A stretch of 64,000 nucleotides of DNA from Apricaphanius iberus (GCA_028564705.1 JAPXFQ010001301.1:1028063-1092062); one strand, 5' to 3'. Shown: positions 35,572 to 47,912, counted from the first letter of the stretch. Numbers and translations are program-made. The notes: generated from the sequence alone by a model not told the origin.

Positions 35572-35579
35572 GTATCTGA

Positions 35580-36162
35580 CATACTGTACATGCACTGATG
35601 AAGTCGTCTACACATCTGTCCATACCTGGCCACCAGTACAGATCTCAATCTTGGTGTTTCTCGTGAGCCAAGGTCACCAGTTGTCATACTGCAACAGGAA
35701 CAGTCAGTTTGTAAAAACCTCTGCAGATCTTTAGCTCCTACACTCAAATTTCATCTTGTACTGTAAAGTACGGTTTAAACACTGAAGGAGGAGATTTGGA
35801 TGTCCTGGGCCACCCACCTTCAATCGGTGCCCACAGAGCATCAAGTTCTGTGCCAATTGTGCATCCTCTAGTCTAGGCTGGATCTGTGACATCACTCCCA
35901 GAGAAATCTGGAAGTGAGAGAGATCAGCCCTACATGGAATAAGTGTAGGACGAAAAAAACTGGGGGAGAGTTTTGCAAAAGATTTTGAAAGTGAGGAAAA
36001 AATTTAACTGTATGGACCTTGTTAGAACATTTTTCCACACAACAATTTTACCCTCCACAATATAATTTTAATTTCCCCCCAACCCATTTTTATGCTTGTT
36101 TTATTATGGATATGCTCAAATTTAAGAAGGTTATTAGATTCCATATTGACAAAATGATAAAG
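35580..36162. other. Unassigned DNA
   Basis: No gene or transposon is recognised. The short frames here lack domains. Confidence 0.45.
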
Positions 36163-37642
36163 GCAGCGTTTCCCAAAAGAGTTAAGAAGCTCTTAGCGCT
36201 AAGATCTTCTTTGGGGCGCTCTTAAGAATGCTGTGAAAGAAGAACATGTTTCCCAGAGTCGCTCTTAGCTTAAGAAGATTTTTCACTAAGAAGAAAATGT
36301 AAGATCGATCTGACCCACTCTTAACAGCCTTCTTAGCGATCAAATGCTCAGTGATCATAGCCTGCCACCAGGGGCGTCTAGATTTCTAGGCTACAGTGAT
36401 CAAGCTGTGTCACGGAAATGTATATCCTCCACTTTTTGAAATAATAAAACAATGTTTAATGTTGAAATGCACTCATAGCTGAGGAGCACTGGCACAAGAA
36501 ACATAGGCTAATAGTAGAGAAGGAAAAAATATATACTGCTCACAAAAAATTAAAGGAGCACTTTAAAGAAACACAGATACATCCGATCTCAATATGAAGT
36601 TGGATATCTATACAAATAACGACAGGGCAATGTCTTAGGAACAAAAGGATGCCAAGTCTTTTAATGGAAATAAAGGTTTTCAGCCTACAGAAGGCTCAAC
36701 TGTATAGACACCCTAGAATCAGAGTGAAATGAAGATGTGGCAGGCTAGTCCATTTTTTCAAAAATGTAATTTCTGCAACTCAAAATGCTCTTCAGTATCT
36801 TGTGTTGCCTACACGAGCTTGTATGCATGCTTGACAACGTCGGGGCATGCTCCCGATTAGATGACGGATGGTGTTTTGTGGCATTTCCTCCCAGATCTGT
36901 GAGGGTATCCCTGAGCTGTTGTACAGCCTGACGAGCAACCTGGCGGTGCCTAAGGGACTGAAACATAATGTCCCACAGATGTTCTATTGGGTTTAAGTCA
37001 GGGGATCGTGAAGGCCATTCAATTGTTTCAATTCGTTCATCCTCCAGGTATGGCCTGCATACTCCTGTCACATGAGGCCGGGCATTGTCATGCATTAGGA
37101 GGAAACCAGGACCTACTGCACCAGTGTAGGGTCTGACAATGGGTTCAAGAATTTCATCTCGATACCTTATGGCAGTCAGAGCACTATTTCCTTGGCAGTA
37201 GAGGTCTGTGCCTCCCTCCATGGATATGCCTCCCGAGACCATCACTGACCCACCACCAAACCTGTCATGTTTAACGACGTTGCAGGCAGCATAACGTTCT
37301 CCTTGTCTTCTCCAGACTCTTTCACGTCTATCACAGGTGCTCAGGTTGAACCTGCTCTCGTCTGTAAAAAGTACAGGGCGCCAGTGGCGGACTTGCCAAT
37401 TCTGGTGTTCTTGAGCAAATGCCAGTCGAGCTCCATGGTGCTGGGCAGTGAGCATAGGGCCCACTACAGGACGTCAGGCCCTCAGGCCATCTTCATGAAG
37501 TCTGTTCCTGATTGTTTGGGTAGAGACATTCACACCAGTGGCCCTCTGGAGGTCATTCTGTAGGGCACGAGCAGGGCTCAGCCTGTTTTGCCTTGCACGA
37601 AGGAGCAGATATCGGTCCTGCGGATGGGTTGAACCTGGGTTG

Positions 37643-38277
37643 TGTTGTATTTTACGTTTTCGGGGCTATTTTATATCTTTAGTAAGCATTCAGAAGGTAA
37701 AAGTCTGTTTTATATTATGCATGGTTGTGAAACACATCCTTGACCAGTATTTTAATTGGGCACCTTTTGAGGAACATCAAAGGCCTTGGATAATGTTGGG
37801 AGTATGTGTGACCTTTGAGGACCTCTGAGACAAAGAGTTTTATTGCAGGCTGTAAAACAGGATGTCTGTAGATTAGGGTGTTGAGATAGAAATAGGAGTT
37901 TGCTTGGGAGGAACCGGGACCATAAAAACCATAAAACTCAGAATGAACTTTTGACCAAGAAGGAGGACACTTCCATCTTATGACTGCATAATTCTTGACA
38001 ACCAGTCATTGTCAAGACACTTTTTAAAAACGTTCTGATTGGAGCAGAGACCGAGGGAGAAGGCCTAGATCCTGGGAAGTTTGGTGTCTATAAAAGTTAT
38101 GACATGAAAACCATTCGTTGTCAGATCTTTAATCTGGCCCAGAGAAAATGGGCATGTTTCTCTGTAAACTGCAATTTGTTAATCTGTTTAAAATAAAAGT
38201 GAGAACTGGAAATTGGCTCCATTTGTCTCTGTTTTGAACATGCACTGAATTATTTTTTGATAAAATTTAATTCTACA
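37643..38277 (+). repeat. 5' LTR of non-coding LTR element
   Basis: The LTR starts TGTTGTATTTTACG and ends TTCTACA. TATAAAAG lies at 38089-38096 and AATAAA at 38192-38197, giving a plausible promoter and polyadenylation layout with about 100 bp between them. After two A residues the next bases are TGGTGACCTCGAACG, the primer-binding position. Confidence 0.9.
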
Positions 38278-41200
38278 AATGGTGACCTCGAACGTGTGCA
38301 GAGTTTGGACCAAGATCCAGTTATTTTTTAAATTAATTAACGGACATGTATTTGCTCTATTGACAATTTGCGCAGAGTTGCGTAGTTTTTAATTCTGTTG
38401 ATTGGTTAATCTAACATTGGGTAAATGTTGTCATGCAAGTTAAATATGTTTTTTGTTTTGAGCAGATTAACTGTTGCGGGCCCCGTAGTTGAAGCTGCTC
38501 ATCTGTCTGTCTCTCTGTTCTGCGCATGATTGCGACCTTCTTTGCGCTCCGCAGAGAAACACCGGTGCCTGCTGGGAGATGGTGTTTGTTACTCTGCAGG
38601 ACAATGGAGCAGATGGACCGGATGGAGCGGTCCCTTCAACGACTCAAAATCGGGGCCGACCAAAGTGCGGATCGGGGCTTGAGAATTGGCCTCTCGACTT
38701 CGAAAGGACGCTTTCGTAGATTCTTCAAGGCTGGCAAACGGAAAAGATTGCGGTAGAGCCGGTGAGCCCTACCGTAATATGTACGGATTACCTTGTTGAA
38801 GCCGGCGTATCCCCAAACGCACGATTGAGCCACGTGAATTGGGTTGTGAAATGGTCCGACTTTTGGTGTGTACGATTGAGGTTAGTTTTTAATAATATTG
38901 TAAAAGTACTGTATTTGATGTTTTGAGGTGACGAGCTGGTGTGTGAGGCGCATGCGCTTGTGTATGTGTGTCTGTATGTGTGTGTGTGAGATGGTTTTTT
39001 ACGCAGGCGCTTTGCGAGACGTGCTGGAGATGTTGCGTTTGTGTTAAAATGTTATAGTATAAATAATGAACTCGAGTATAATAAAATCATTAAAATAGAT
39101 AAATAAATATATAACTAAATATGATGGATAACTGAAATTAAAAATCTATAAGAATTAGTTGTGAACATTTACAACAGGCCATCAGAGCGGACGCCCAAGC
39201 TAGGTGGTGAGATGGCGGAGCTAATTCTGCGTGATTTTCTGCTTAATAGCACGGCTAACATACAACAGCTTTGACTATATGTTTTGATAAATAAATTAGT
39301 GGTAATAGGCGGTTTTCTGCCATCTGTTCGAGTCTTTTGAGTGGTTTTCTGGAGGCCGGCGCCGGGAAATTTCTCAAAGCAGACTACGAAAATTGTGACA
39401 GATTGGTGTAAACCTCCGCGATAAAATAATTAATAAGGTCTAAAAGTCACCGCTTATAATGTTGTGTTTTTTGTTAATGGTTTTGGGCTGTAACGGACGT
39501 TGTAGATTCGGTGTTTTCTGTGCGGGACGGCTGTTTTGGAAACATATGTTTCAGTCCGTGTTGGAAGAACAGGAGATTGTTTTGTTCGTGCCGAATTAAA
39601 GTTTGGTAAAGTGGTATAAATTGTGCGGATTAAGACCTGGCATTGCGGTATGTAATTTTCTAAAGTGTGTGTTGCGATTTTCTTGAGTGTTTTCGCCGTA
39701 CGTTTTGTACTGTTTTAGGTTTCGTTGGACAAAGAGAGTTAACGGTAGCACGTTGCTGTAGGCTGCTGTGCTATGCTAGCGTTTTTGCTTTTGTGTGTCA
39801 ATGTGTTTTGTGGTTAAACATAACTGCATGTTCTGTGTGTTGTAAGCTAAAAGTTGATTTTGGATAGAAAGTGATTACAGACTCCTGCAGACGATTGCCT
39901 TGTTAAGACTTAAACGAATTTGGATTTTGTTAAATTTTTCTAATTAATTAGGATGTAATATTTTACATGACTGGACGTTTGTTAGAAAACGGCCTCAAAT
40001 AACTGTTCAGATAAATTTTGTTTGCTACTCATTTGGACTCCCTTCGGCAATGTTTTAGCACATTTTCTACGAAGGGCAATTTAAGGTGTTTCACATTTAA
40101 CTGAACTGTTACAATACGGAGATTAAAGATTAAGAAGTACATGCTGAATTTAGTTAACTGGTTTTGCCAGAGAAGGCTCAATTTATCACATGAGGAGAGC
40201 ATGTACATTTATTGGGATAATGATGCATGTTACAATTAAACGCAAATGACTAAGAACAGTTACTCATGAGTCGATTCTGACTTGGTGAAGTTTTAATTTT
40301 TGATTTCATCTTTAAAATTAAAAAGAGGGGAGTTTATAGTCAAAATAAAAGTTGCATTTTTTGAATCTTTAATTAGGTGGATTTGTTGCTTTTTGATTGA
40401 TCTAAGCAGGATTTGATTAAGTTGGCCTAAATAAAGATAAAGCTATAAGCAGTAATTATAAGAATAGAACGAAAAGCAAACGGTGTTAATTGGAAAGCAA
40501 CAAACTGGTTTAAATTATTTTTAATAAGCACCGTGTTGAATGGTACAGAGAATGAGTCTGTGATTTAAATAAGTATCATTTATGCTAAAATTATGTTTGG
40601 CTTATTTCTGATGGCTCTATAGACTTTAGAAATATAGCTTAGTCTCTGAATGAATGACCTAAAGGAGACTGGTGTTAAATTATTTACACAATTGAACATT
40701 CTTAAGGATTTTGTGGACACTAAATGCTTATTGGATTTATCAAATTTCAACTGGGGCTCAAGGAGTAACCCAGCATATTTTCTAAACTAGTGGGATTTGA
40801 ATGTTTGAGTTTGAAAAAAAGAAAACATTAAAACACAGAGTCATCTTTAAGGCATCAGTTTGTTTTTAAACAGGCTGGGGATAAATTTGGAATTGGTCTA
40901 AGGATTGAAAGTAACAACTAAATTCTTTGGTAGATTTATTTAAGAACAAGTAATGAATATCAGCGGTGATCGAAATGATGGTTTAATTTAGAAGTAAGAA
41001 GTAAATTCTAATTCATTTATTCTGATCGTGTAGAAGCAAAATGTGATTGGACCAGCTACATTGAAATAATTTTTTACCATATATTTGAATGCACATTTTG
41101 TTTTGACAAATAAGAATTGGTTTTAGTTTTAAAGTTTAAGATTAATCTTTCAGATGTTATTCATTAATTGTTAGCTAGTCTACTTGATGCTGAGAGTAAA

Positions 41201-44200
41201 TTTACATGTCCTAAAACATTTTAGAACAGTTCTGATCATAGAATAATGGCATAATATACCATTTGATTAGTGGGGACTCTGTCGATTTGGATTCTGACCC
41301 AGATTTCTGAATTGCGGTCTGCTTATTAATGAGAACTTTGGAAAATGTTAATTTGAGAAGCTGGATTAAAGAAAACATGATTCAGTGGTAATTTATTTGA
41401 CATTTCTAGAAGCTTCAATTCAATTTGGTGTTTATCATTGGAGCAACAAAAAGAAGCCTGAGAGGATAATTGGGATTGACTGTAAAATTGTGATTTTTGT
41501 TTTTTATTTTAATGCTTAAATTTTTGTTTAGAGAAATTTTATCTTTTGAAGCTTGTTTATGAAATGATTTTGTATTTTTAGTTTTATTGCTTAATGGAAA
41601 TTGGAGTATTATACATGTTACAAACATTTAAGAAAAAAGGTAACTGCCATGTAGAGGGAGTAACTGGAGTTTTAGTTGCACAAATCAGTTTGACTATGTT
41701 TGATTCACTTCACAGAATCTGACAGATGTTCTTGAAGTATGAACTGTTTCGTTATTTACAACCAGAATATCTTGCCCAGTTGGCTTTTTGTGTTTGTTTA
41801 AAGAGGAATCATATAAGCAAAAGTACTTTGAATTTAGATTGGATTGTGTTAATAAATAAGTACTTTAGGTTTGATAGTCTGCGATTACATTAATTGGAGC
41901 AAGGAGTGAGACAGGCTTTGTATGCACAACAAGCCTGCAAGTCTCATAGAATTCTTTACGAAAGTTGTTCCGTCATTTTGTTTCATGTTTTTTGGTTTTC
42001 ATAATTTTTTTATGCTTTGGGTTATTTCTTTCTCTGCATTTGTTTTACTAACTTTTTTTTTTTTTTGGTTGTCTGAGCCAGCTTGATAGAGATCCAGTAC
42101 ACTTAAGTGAGGGGGAGTTGGAGACTGGATCGTTATTGGTAATTGCTCAGATGGGAGGAGCTTCACAGGTAACCTTGACAACACCAACAACAGTTATAAT
42201 TGGAGGGGAACCTAGTTGGACATCTTTATCTCACTGTAAGTAGCATACTTATATTAGCAGAAATTATTAATTGATTAAAGGGACAGAGTCTGGGAAAAGT
42301 GGTGTGAAGTCTGAATTTCAAAGGGGTTTAGTTCAATATGAGCTATTCGTCTCAACCTCAGTGAAGCGAAACCAGGAGAGCCACTTTTCCATAGAGACTG
42401 TTTACAAGAGGGACAGAAAAAAGGGGATAGAACCTTTGCAGATGGTTATTGCCTTTATTTTTGTTATTGCAATGTTTTAGTGGTGCTTTAGCAATATCTA
42501 ACAGAAAAATCCAGCCTTTTTTAATTTTATTTTATTTATCTATTTACTTTGTGAACAGACCACTAAACTTTGAAGAAAAGAATTAGTGAATGGTATCAAT
42601 GCAGTTTATATCTGAGGAATAGACATTATGTTATGTTTGCTCTCAGACACCATTTTGTAGGACATCAACATAGAGCCTACTGATCTTACTGATTAATTTT
42701 CAGATATTTTACTCACCTCAAGGATTTGGGAGACTGTTGAGACTGAAATGTATTGCCCAGGAAGGAAGTTATGGGGGTGATGAAAGAATTTGCAGAGTGG
42801 GTAAGACTGACTGATAGAGGTTAACCTGCGTTTTTCTATACTTTTGATTGTATTTGTGATCAGACCATAGATCTACTTGTTTGGACATGTTTAGTAAAAC
42901 TAAATAAGATTATATTGATTTGCCAAATTAGGGCATGGGACATGTATGGCTGTTTGTCCACTGTTGACGCACTCCAATGGCTGCAAGGAAGCTCGGTGCT
43001 TTGTGTTGAGGCTGGATGGAACGTCTGGTCTGCTTATCTGTGGAATGTCTTGTCATAACTGCCTTTCGACAATAATGCAGGAGACAATTTGCTGAGATTA
43101 ACAAACGTTCTTGGCTTTATCCACAGCAAGCACCTGAGGAAATGGGGAGAGGCACAAAGCTGCTGCCCCATTAGGACCAGGCCTGTCTCGAGTGCTGGAT
43201 GGGAAAACATGGTTCTGTTCCCGTGCCCAGGTTTGGTGAATTTGAAGATAATTGGATACTTTAAATTTATAGGTTTAGTTTTGATTTATACTTGGAAAAT
43301 TTACAGGGTCTGACAGCTAAAGTGGGAAAAACTCAGGCTAACTAGGTTAGTTTTTGCGTACTTTATGGGATATATTTCTGGCTATATGATGGGTTTTTTA
43401 AGCTGTAAGGAAGAATTCAGAAACAATGCGTAAATGTTAAATTAATCATTTGATTCCATACCAGGTTTTCTTAATGGCATCAGATCGCATCTTCCTGCAC
43501 CTGAATGAATTGGCTGTGTTTGGGAAATGGTCAATTACGGGAGTAATTTACCATTAAAGAGGGATTATTATTGTAATCATCTGATTATGATTTCATTTGG
43601 AAAAGACAGTTCCTTTATAGACATTTACTGAATGCAGCTCCCAGCAGCCTTGGACGGAATGCCAGCGGTGCGGAAGAGAAGATATGAACTTTTAAAAGAA
43701 CAAAAATGTTACTTCTAACTATTTTTTTCTGTTTCACAGGGTTCTTCCCACTTTAAGTTTGATTTATTTCAGAATATAACATAGTAATAATGTCTATGTT
43801 CATGGGTTTTCTAAGCTTCTTCCACAGTATTAACATGTGTCAAGTCAGATTTAATTATCTCTTCACATTTAAGACATTCGTATACCTACTATTACATTTT
43901 TGGGTTTTGAATTTAGTAGTTTTTGGGAATTGTTAAAATAATATTTTTTTGTATAATGCCAAAAGAGGGTGAATTTATAATTAACAGATTGACATTTTTG
44001 AGTAATGGGAGTTAAGGTTAAAAAGGTATTTTAACAGGTTGAGTTTTGAATTTTAATCTGGAAGTCTTGTTGTGGTATCATATGAAAGACTTCATGTTTT
44101 AAACTGATAAAATTTCTTGGGTTTGACATTTTTTGCATTCTCAAATGCTTTTAGATCTTAAGTTTTAAACACTAACCCTGAAGGAGAGTACAGAGGAGTT

Positions 44201-44235
44201 ATCAATCTATTTGAAAATAGATTGAAAGAGGGATT
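38278..44235 (+). other. Internal region of the non-coding LTR element
   Basis: This region consists of primer site, leader and a long AT-rich body. The leader block at 38653-38676 is identical to 10495-10518 of the ERV, and homology is traceable to about 38930. After that I see no match to the ERV genes. Small frames such as 39667-39867, 42271-42480 and 43089-43313 are unsupported. The last 60 bp match the polypurine side of the ERV. Confidence 0.7.
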
Positions 44236-44870
44236 TGTTGTATTTTACGTTTTCGGGGCTATTTTATATCTTTAGTAAGCATTCAGAAGGTAAAAGTCTG
44301 TTTTATATTATGCATGGTTGTGAAACACATCCTTGACCAGTATTTTAATTGGGCACCTTTTGAGGAACATCAAAGGCCTTGGATAATGTTGGGAGTATGT
44401 GTGACCTTTGAGGACCTCTGAGACAAAGAGTTTTATTGCAGGCTGTAAAAACAGGATGTCTGTAGATTAGGGTGGAGATAGAAACTAGGATTGGGAGGAA
44501 CCGGGACCATAAAAACCATAAAACTCAGAATGAACTTTTGACCAAGAAGGAGGACACTTCCATCTTATGACTGCATAATTCTTGACAACCAGTCATTGTC
44601 AAGACACTTTTTAAAAACGTTCTGATTGGAGCAGAGACCGAGGGAGAAGAGACGCCTAGATCCTGGCGAAGTTTGGATGTCTATAAAAGTTATGACATGA
44701 AAACCATTCGTTGTCAGATCTTTAATCTGGCCCAGAGAAAATGGGCATGTTTCTCTGTAAACTGCAATTTGTTAATCTGTTTAAAATAAAAGTGAGAACT
44801 GGAAATTGGCTCCATTTGTCTCTGTTTTGAACATGCACTGAATTATTTTTTGATAAAATTTAATTCTACA
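44236..44870 (+). repeat. 3' LTR of non-coding LTR element
   Basis: It is the same length as the 5' LTR, with only a few small compensating indels (for example near 44440-44500 and 44640-44680) and few substitutions. The pair is clearly more alike than the two LTRs of the 12-kb ERV, so this insertion is the younger one. Confidence 0.9.
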
Positions 44871-45339
44871 GTTGAAACCTTTTTGCTGCAGCACATGTGG
44901 ATGCGCCATCCTGGAGAAGTTCGACAACCTGTGCAACTTCTGTAGGGTTAAGGAATCGCCTCATACTGCCAGTAGAGATAATTACTCAAGCCAAAACCAG
45001 CCAAAAAAGATCAAGAGGGAGAAACTTGAAATGACCTCAACATGTAAAACCAGTCCTGTTTTGAGGGTTTTCTAATTGTTGCCACTGTTAAGTCCATGAA
45101 CACCATTACAGCTGAAAGTGATTAACAAGGCCCTCAGCTGCTTAACCAACCAGAAAATTATAAGACAGGTTTAATTGATTTCATGCCAGGCCCAATAAAA
45201 ACAGTGTTCCTTTAATTTTTGTGAGCAGTTTATATTATTGAAGTACACGTCTAAGTTTTCCACACATCTGCATATGAGTTTACACATAAAAAACATCAAC
45301 CACCCTGTAACATTTCACAGATATCAAGGAAACAGATGT

Positions 45340-46197
45340 AATTGAACTCAGCTGAACCTAATCCAGAGAGGCTTCACCTGCTACTCTATATAAAGGCGTT
45401 GCCAAAGTCTGCGTGTGTGAGAAACCATGATGCAATACAGCACATTCTCGCTGCTAATCAACAGCATCGCCGAGCGCGGAGCCAGACGGTTTATATAAAT
45501 GTTTATGTAGGTCAGACTGTCAGACTGGGCTGTCCAGGAAAAATACCGGCTGTCCCATGCGACCATCTGACGGCTGATCACTCTGGTGTCTCCACATATC
45601 CAGAGAGCAACCCGCCGCAATTTTGCCCTCAGCCCGTATGTGCAGCTCCTGGCTGCTCAGCGGTTTTATGCAGTGGGGAGCTTCCTGGAGGTTGTAGGGG
45701 ACGACACAGGCCTCAGCAAAGCATCTGTGTCCCGGAGTGTGCCAGTTGTGACACCGATACTCCTGCGCCATGCCCGTACCCACATTAAGATGCCCACCAC
45801 CTGTGCCCATGGCCTCCCTTCTCACCTTGGCATTCTTCGTTTTGGTCAGGCTGTGAAAATCTGCCACTTCTTTCTGGCAGCACCCCAGTCACGCAGGTCA
45901 CATGGGCTGGAGAGGGACATCTTCTCCGCTATAGACTGCCATACACAGCTGATTCACATGTGTGCCATTATTCACGGGGGTATATATGCGCTAATGGGCT
46001 TGATTACTACACCTGATGGCACACAGACACTTAAAACAAAAATTAACTTAATGCTATATCCACGTGCAAACACTTTGAGCAGGAGAGACGTGCGTAGGCG
46101 CGCAACTAGGCTACTTGTTTTCTTTTTATTATTTTTAGTTTCTTTTAATTTTATCTATATATGGTTATCAGCACACAATGTGAAGCTAATTCACTAA
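45340..46197 (+). pseudogene. Harbinger transposase (HARBI1-like) remnant
   Basis: The frame 45586-46197 contains LSPYVQLLAAQRFYAVGSF, LEVVGDDTGLSKASVSRSV and LLRHARTHIKMP, the helix-turn-helix-like N-terminal region of HARBI1/Harbinger nucleases. The preceding stretch to about 45340 continues it in other frames. The DDE catalytic part (the IDGTH-type motif and beyond) is not present; the frame drifts into unrelated sequence after about 45900. It is an internally deleted, inactive copy. Confidence 0.85.
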
Positions 46198-46382
46198 CTC
46201 TGTACTCATTGTAAATATCGCAAGTTCTTATACACAACGCTGTGTGTGACTGCGCGCTGCACTCAGCGCTGATAATGAAGTGGGTGATAGATTAGCCTGG
46301 CATCGATTGATTTAGTTTCAGCACCACCACGGTTGACAGCTCCCGTTAACAGCTTTTTAACAAGCTTCTTAGGCTTCTTAAG

Positions 46383-47190
46383 TGGGTGGTGCACTGGGTT
46401 CCTGCCTCAGCGCGGAGGCCTTTGGTAAGCTGGCGGTGTTTGGGGCCTCTCTTGTTGGCGGGGAGGCGTTTACCATCTAGCACAGGTGCTCTCCCTAACG
46501 GGATGCGCTTGTACAGGGGGAGGGTGTACGGTGGGAGGGTGGGCTAAACTCAGCCTGGGTGTCTAGCGTCTTGTGTTTTGTTAGTAGACTGAATGTTGGG
46601 ATGGATTTAGGTCTCCCCCTGGGATGGGGGTCGGGGCATGGCCTGGGCCCCCAAGGGGGTTGGTGGTGCTGCTGCCATGGGCCCCGACTTGACATGCTGG
46701 AGCCTCCCACCCCTGGTGGATCATGCTGAATGGGGGTGCCTATTAAACTCAGCAGGGGAGATTGCTCCCTGGGGACGGCATGGTGTCACCCCAATCGTTT
46801 CCTCACCATCCCTGATTGCCTCCCTCCACCTGTTCCTTCATGCTACCATTCACAAGGGCCTTGGGACGTGGTCACGTCACTGGGATGCGGGATGGAATTT
46901 CCGTCTTCGCTACCCGGTGGCAGCCTGGGTCCCAATTTTACTGTACAACTTAGACACTTACAGTTGCAACATTTACATGACACATGGACATTTAGGGACC
47001 TGGCGGTGGATGCGCCTTGGCGCTGGAGGCGAGGCCCCTTATAAGGGTGGTGCCAGTGCCCACTGCTTAACTGCATCTAGACACTGAGGGCCCGGGGTGG
47101 GAGATGGGGGTGCCCGGCGTGGGAGATGGGGGTGCCCGGCAGCATTCCCATGTCCCACCCCTCTGTTTTAAGTGCACATTAGAACAACAC
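46383..47190 (+). repeat. GC-rich dispersed repeat, plus-strand copy (partial)
   Basis: A sharply GC-rich block. Its last part (about 47030-47190) matches, in inverted orientation, the last 160 bp of the window (63840-64000). The shared segment runs from about CATCTAGACACTGAGGGCCC to CATTAGAACAACA. A 24-bp unit (GTGGGAGATGGGGGTGCCCG) is doubled at 47096-47143 here but single in the other copy. Homology stops at about 47190, so this copy is truncated. I do not recognise a protein. Confidence 0.75.
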
Positions 47191-47375
47191 CACAATCGAA
47201 ATTCCTTAAGGACGATCGCATTTGCGAAACACGGCCAAAGACGGCTAATACACAATCCCCTCTCTGAAATTTGCTGGAGGCAACATCATCCTGTCATTAT
47301 GATGAAGATAATGGAACGAAATAGAGGACAATACTGGGGGAAACCCTGTTAGAGGCCACAAAACACCTGAGACTG

Positions 47376-47912
47376 AGGCCATGTCCACACGTAGCCGTTT
47401 TTTTTTTTTTAACAAAGATTTTCCGAAGAAAAAAAAATCTCCATAACTGGATAAATGCGTTTTTCAGCACATTCATAAACGTGGCAAACCTGTAGGGCGC
47501 AGTAGTTCTCCTCAGTCCTATCCGCCAAGAGAAACTTTAAATCCTCTATCTTCAGCACGCAGAAGTCATACAGCTTATAAAAGCAAACAAACAAGACGCG
47601 CTTTAACAATGGATGATACCAACACAGCGCTGAGGAAATAAATGCTGTTTTCGACAGTAAACACAGGTCGCACATGTGGTGTTGGAGCATTTTTTGTTGC
47701 GGATAGTGGCGTTACGGCTCTTAAAACTCCGTTTTCAACCGTCCACACGTAGATACTGAAAACGGAGAAAACGCATATCTCCACTTTGGCCGGAGTTTTT
47801 AAAAAGCTTCGTTTTTGGTGCCGAAAACCTCAGGCTACGTGTGGATAACAGGCCAAACTGTGGAAAAATATCTCCGTTTTGTGAAATACCCGGCTACGTG
47901 CGGACAGGGCCT
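47376..47912. mobile_element. hAT-type MITE, 537 bp
   Basis: The ends are AGGCCATGTCCACACGTAGCCG and, inverted, AGGCCCTGTCCGCACGTAGCCG. The flanks GAGACTG and GAGACAG form a 7-8-bp duplication with one mismatch. Internal copies of the CGTTTTC and CCACACGTAG motifs occur at about 47715-47800. No coding capacity is seen. Confidence 0.82.

Larger units (their letters stand above)
37643..44870 (+). mobile_element. LTR element without recognisable genes (related to the 12-kb ERV)
   Basis: Two 635-bp LTRs flank a 5.96-kb internal region. The 4-bp duplication GTTG is present at 37639-37642 and 44871-44874. The leader shares a 24-bp identical block and continuing homology with the ERV at 9600. The region just before the 3' LTR (GGAGAGTACAGAG and ATAGATTGAAAGAGGGATT) also matches the ERV. 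The interior is AT-rich with no frame above about 75 residues and no gag, pol or env motif visible. It is best read as a non-autonomous member of the same retroviral lineage. Confidence 0.82.
36745..44964 (-). pseudogene. Tc1 transposase (DD34E), split by LTR element
   Basis: The N-terminus (MRRFLNPTEVAQVVELLQDG) is encoded at 44875-44964, beyond the LTR element. The rest is read at 36745-37642: QDRYLLLRARQNRLSP, a TGVNVSTQTIRNRLHE segment (second helix-turn-helix), FTDESRF (first catalytic Asp), a GGGSVMVSGGIS loop, LLMHDNARPH (second Asp) and WPSRSPDLNPIEHLW (catalytic Glu). Part of the N-terminal domain between the two sides is missing, and a TGA lies just before PVVGPMLTAQ. The end is frame-shifted. 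The catalytic triad is present, but the copy cannot work because of the insertion. Confidence 0.9.
36533..45233 (-). mobile_element. Tc1-type transposon, middle layer of a triple nest
   Basis: Inverted ends read ACTGCTCACAAAAAATTAAAGG on the left (about 36535) and, on the complement at about 45230, ACTGCTCACAAAAATTAAAGG, with TA at both flanks. The transposase gene is split by the LTR element at 37643-44870. The element's own length without the insertion is about 1.5 kb, normal for Tc1. Confidence 0.88.
36163..46382 (+). mobile_element. Harbinger (PIF) element, outer layer of a triple nest
   Basis: The left end is near 36163 with a GTTTCCCAAAAGAGTTAAGAAGC-like terminal region (partly repeated at 36250-36300). 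The right end near 46350-46382 carries the inverted AAGCTTCTTAGGCTTCTTAAG block but stops where the GC-rich repeat begins, so its terminal bases are lost. The element's own DNA is 36163-36532 and 45234-46382; the rest is inserted. A HARBI1-like coding region lies at 45340-46197. The exact ends and the 3-bp duplication are not proven. Confidence 0.65.

Noticed and set aside
37267..37828. Plus-strand frames of 98 and 96 residues
   Set aside because: They are antisense to the Tc1 transposase, and the second runs into the LTR.
38278..44235. Possible small genes inside the second LTR element (39667-39867, 42271-42480, 43089-43313)
   Set aside because: All are under 75 residues, have no motif, and are expected by chance in 6 kb of AT-rich DNA.
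44872..45075. 67-residue plus-strand frame with a CxxC-type start that looks like a zinc ribbon
   Set aside because: It is antisense to the N-terminus of the Tc1 transposase, which reads MRRFLNPTEV on the minus strand.
45342..45867. 148-residue (+) and 115-residue (-) frames
   Set aside because: They are alternative frames over the Harbinger transposase remnant.
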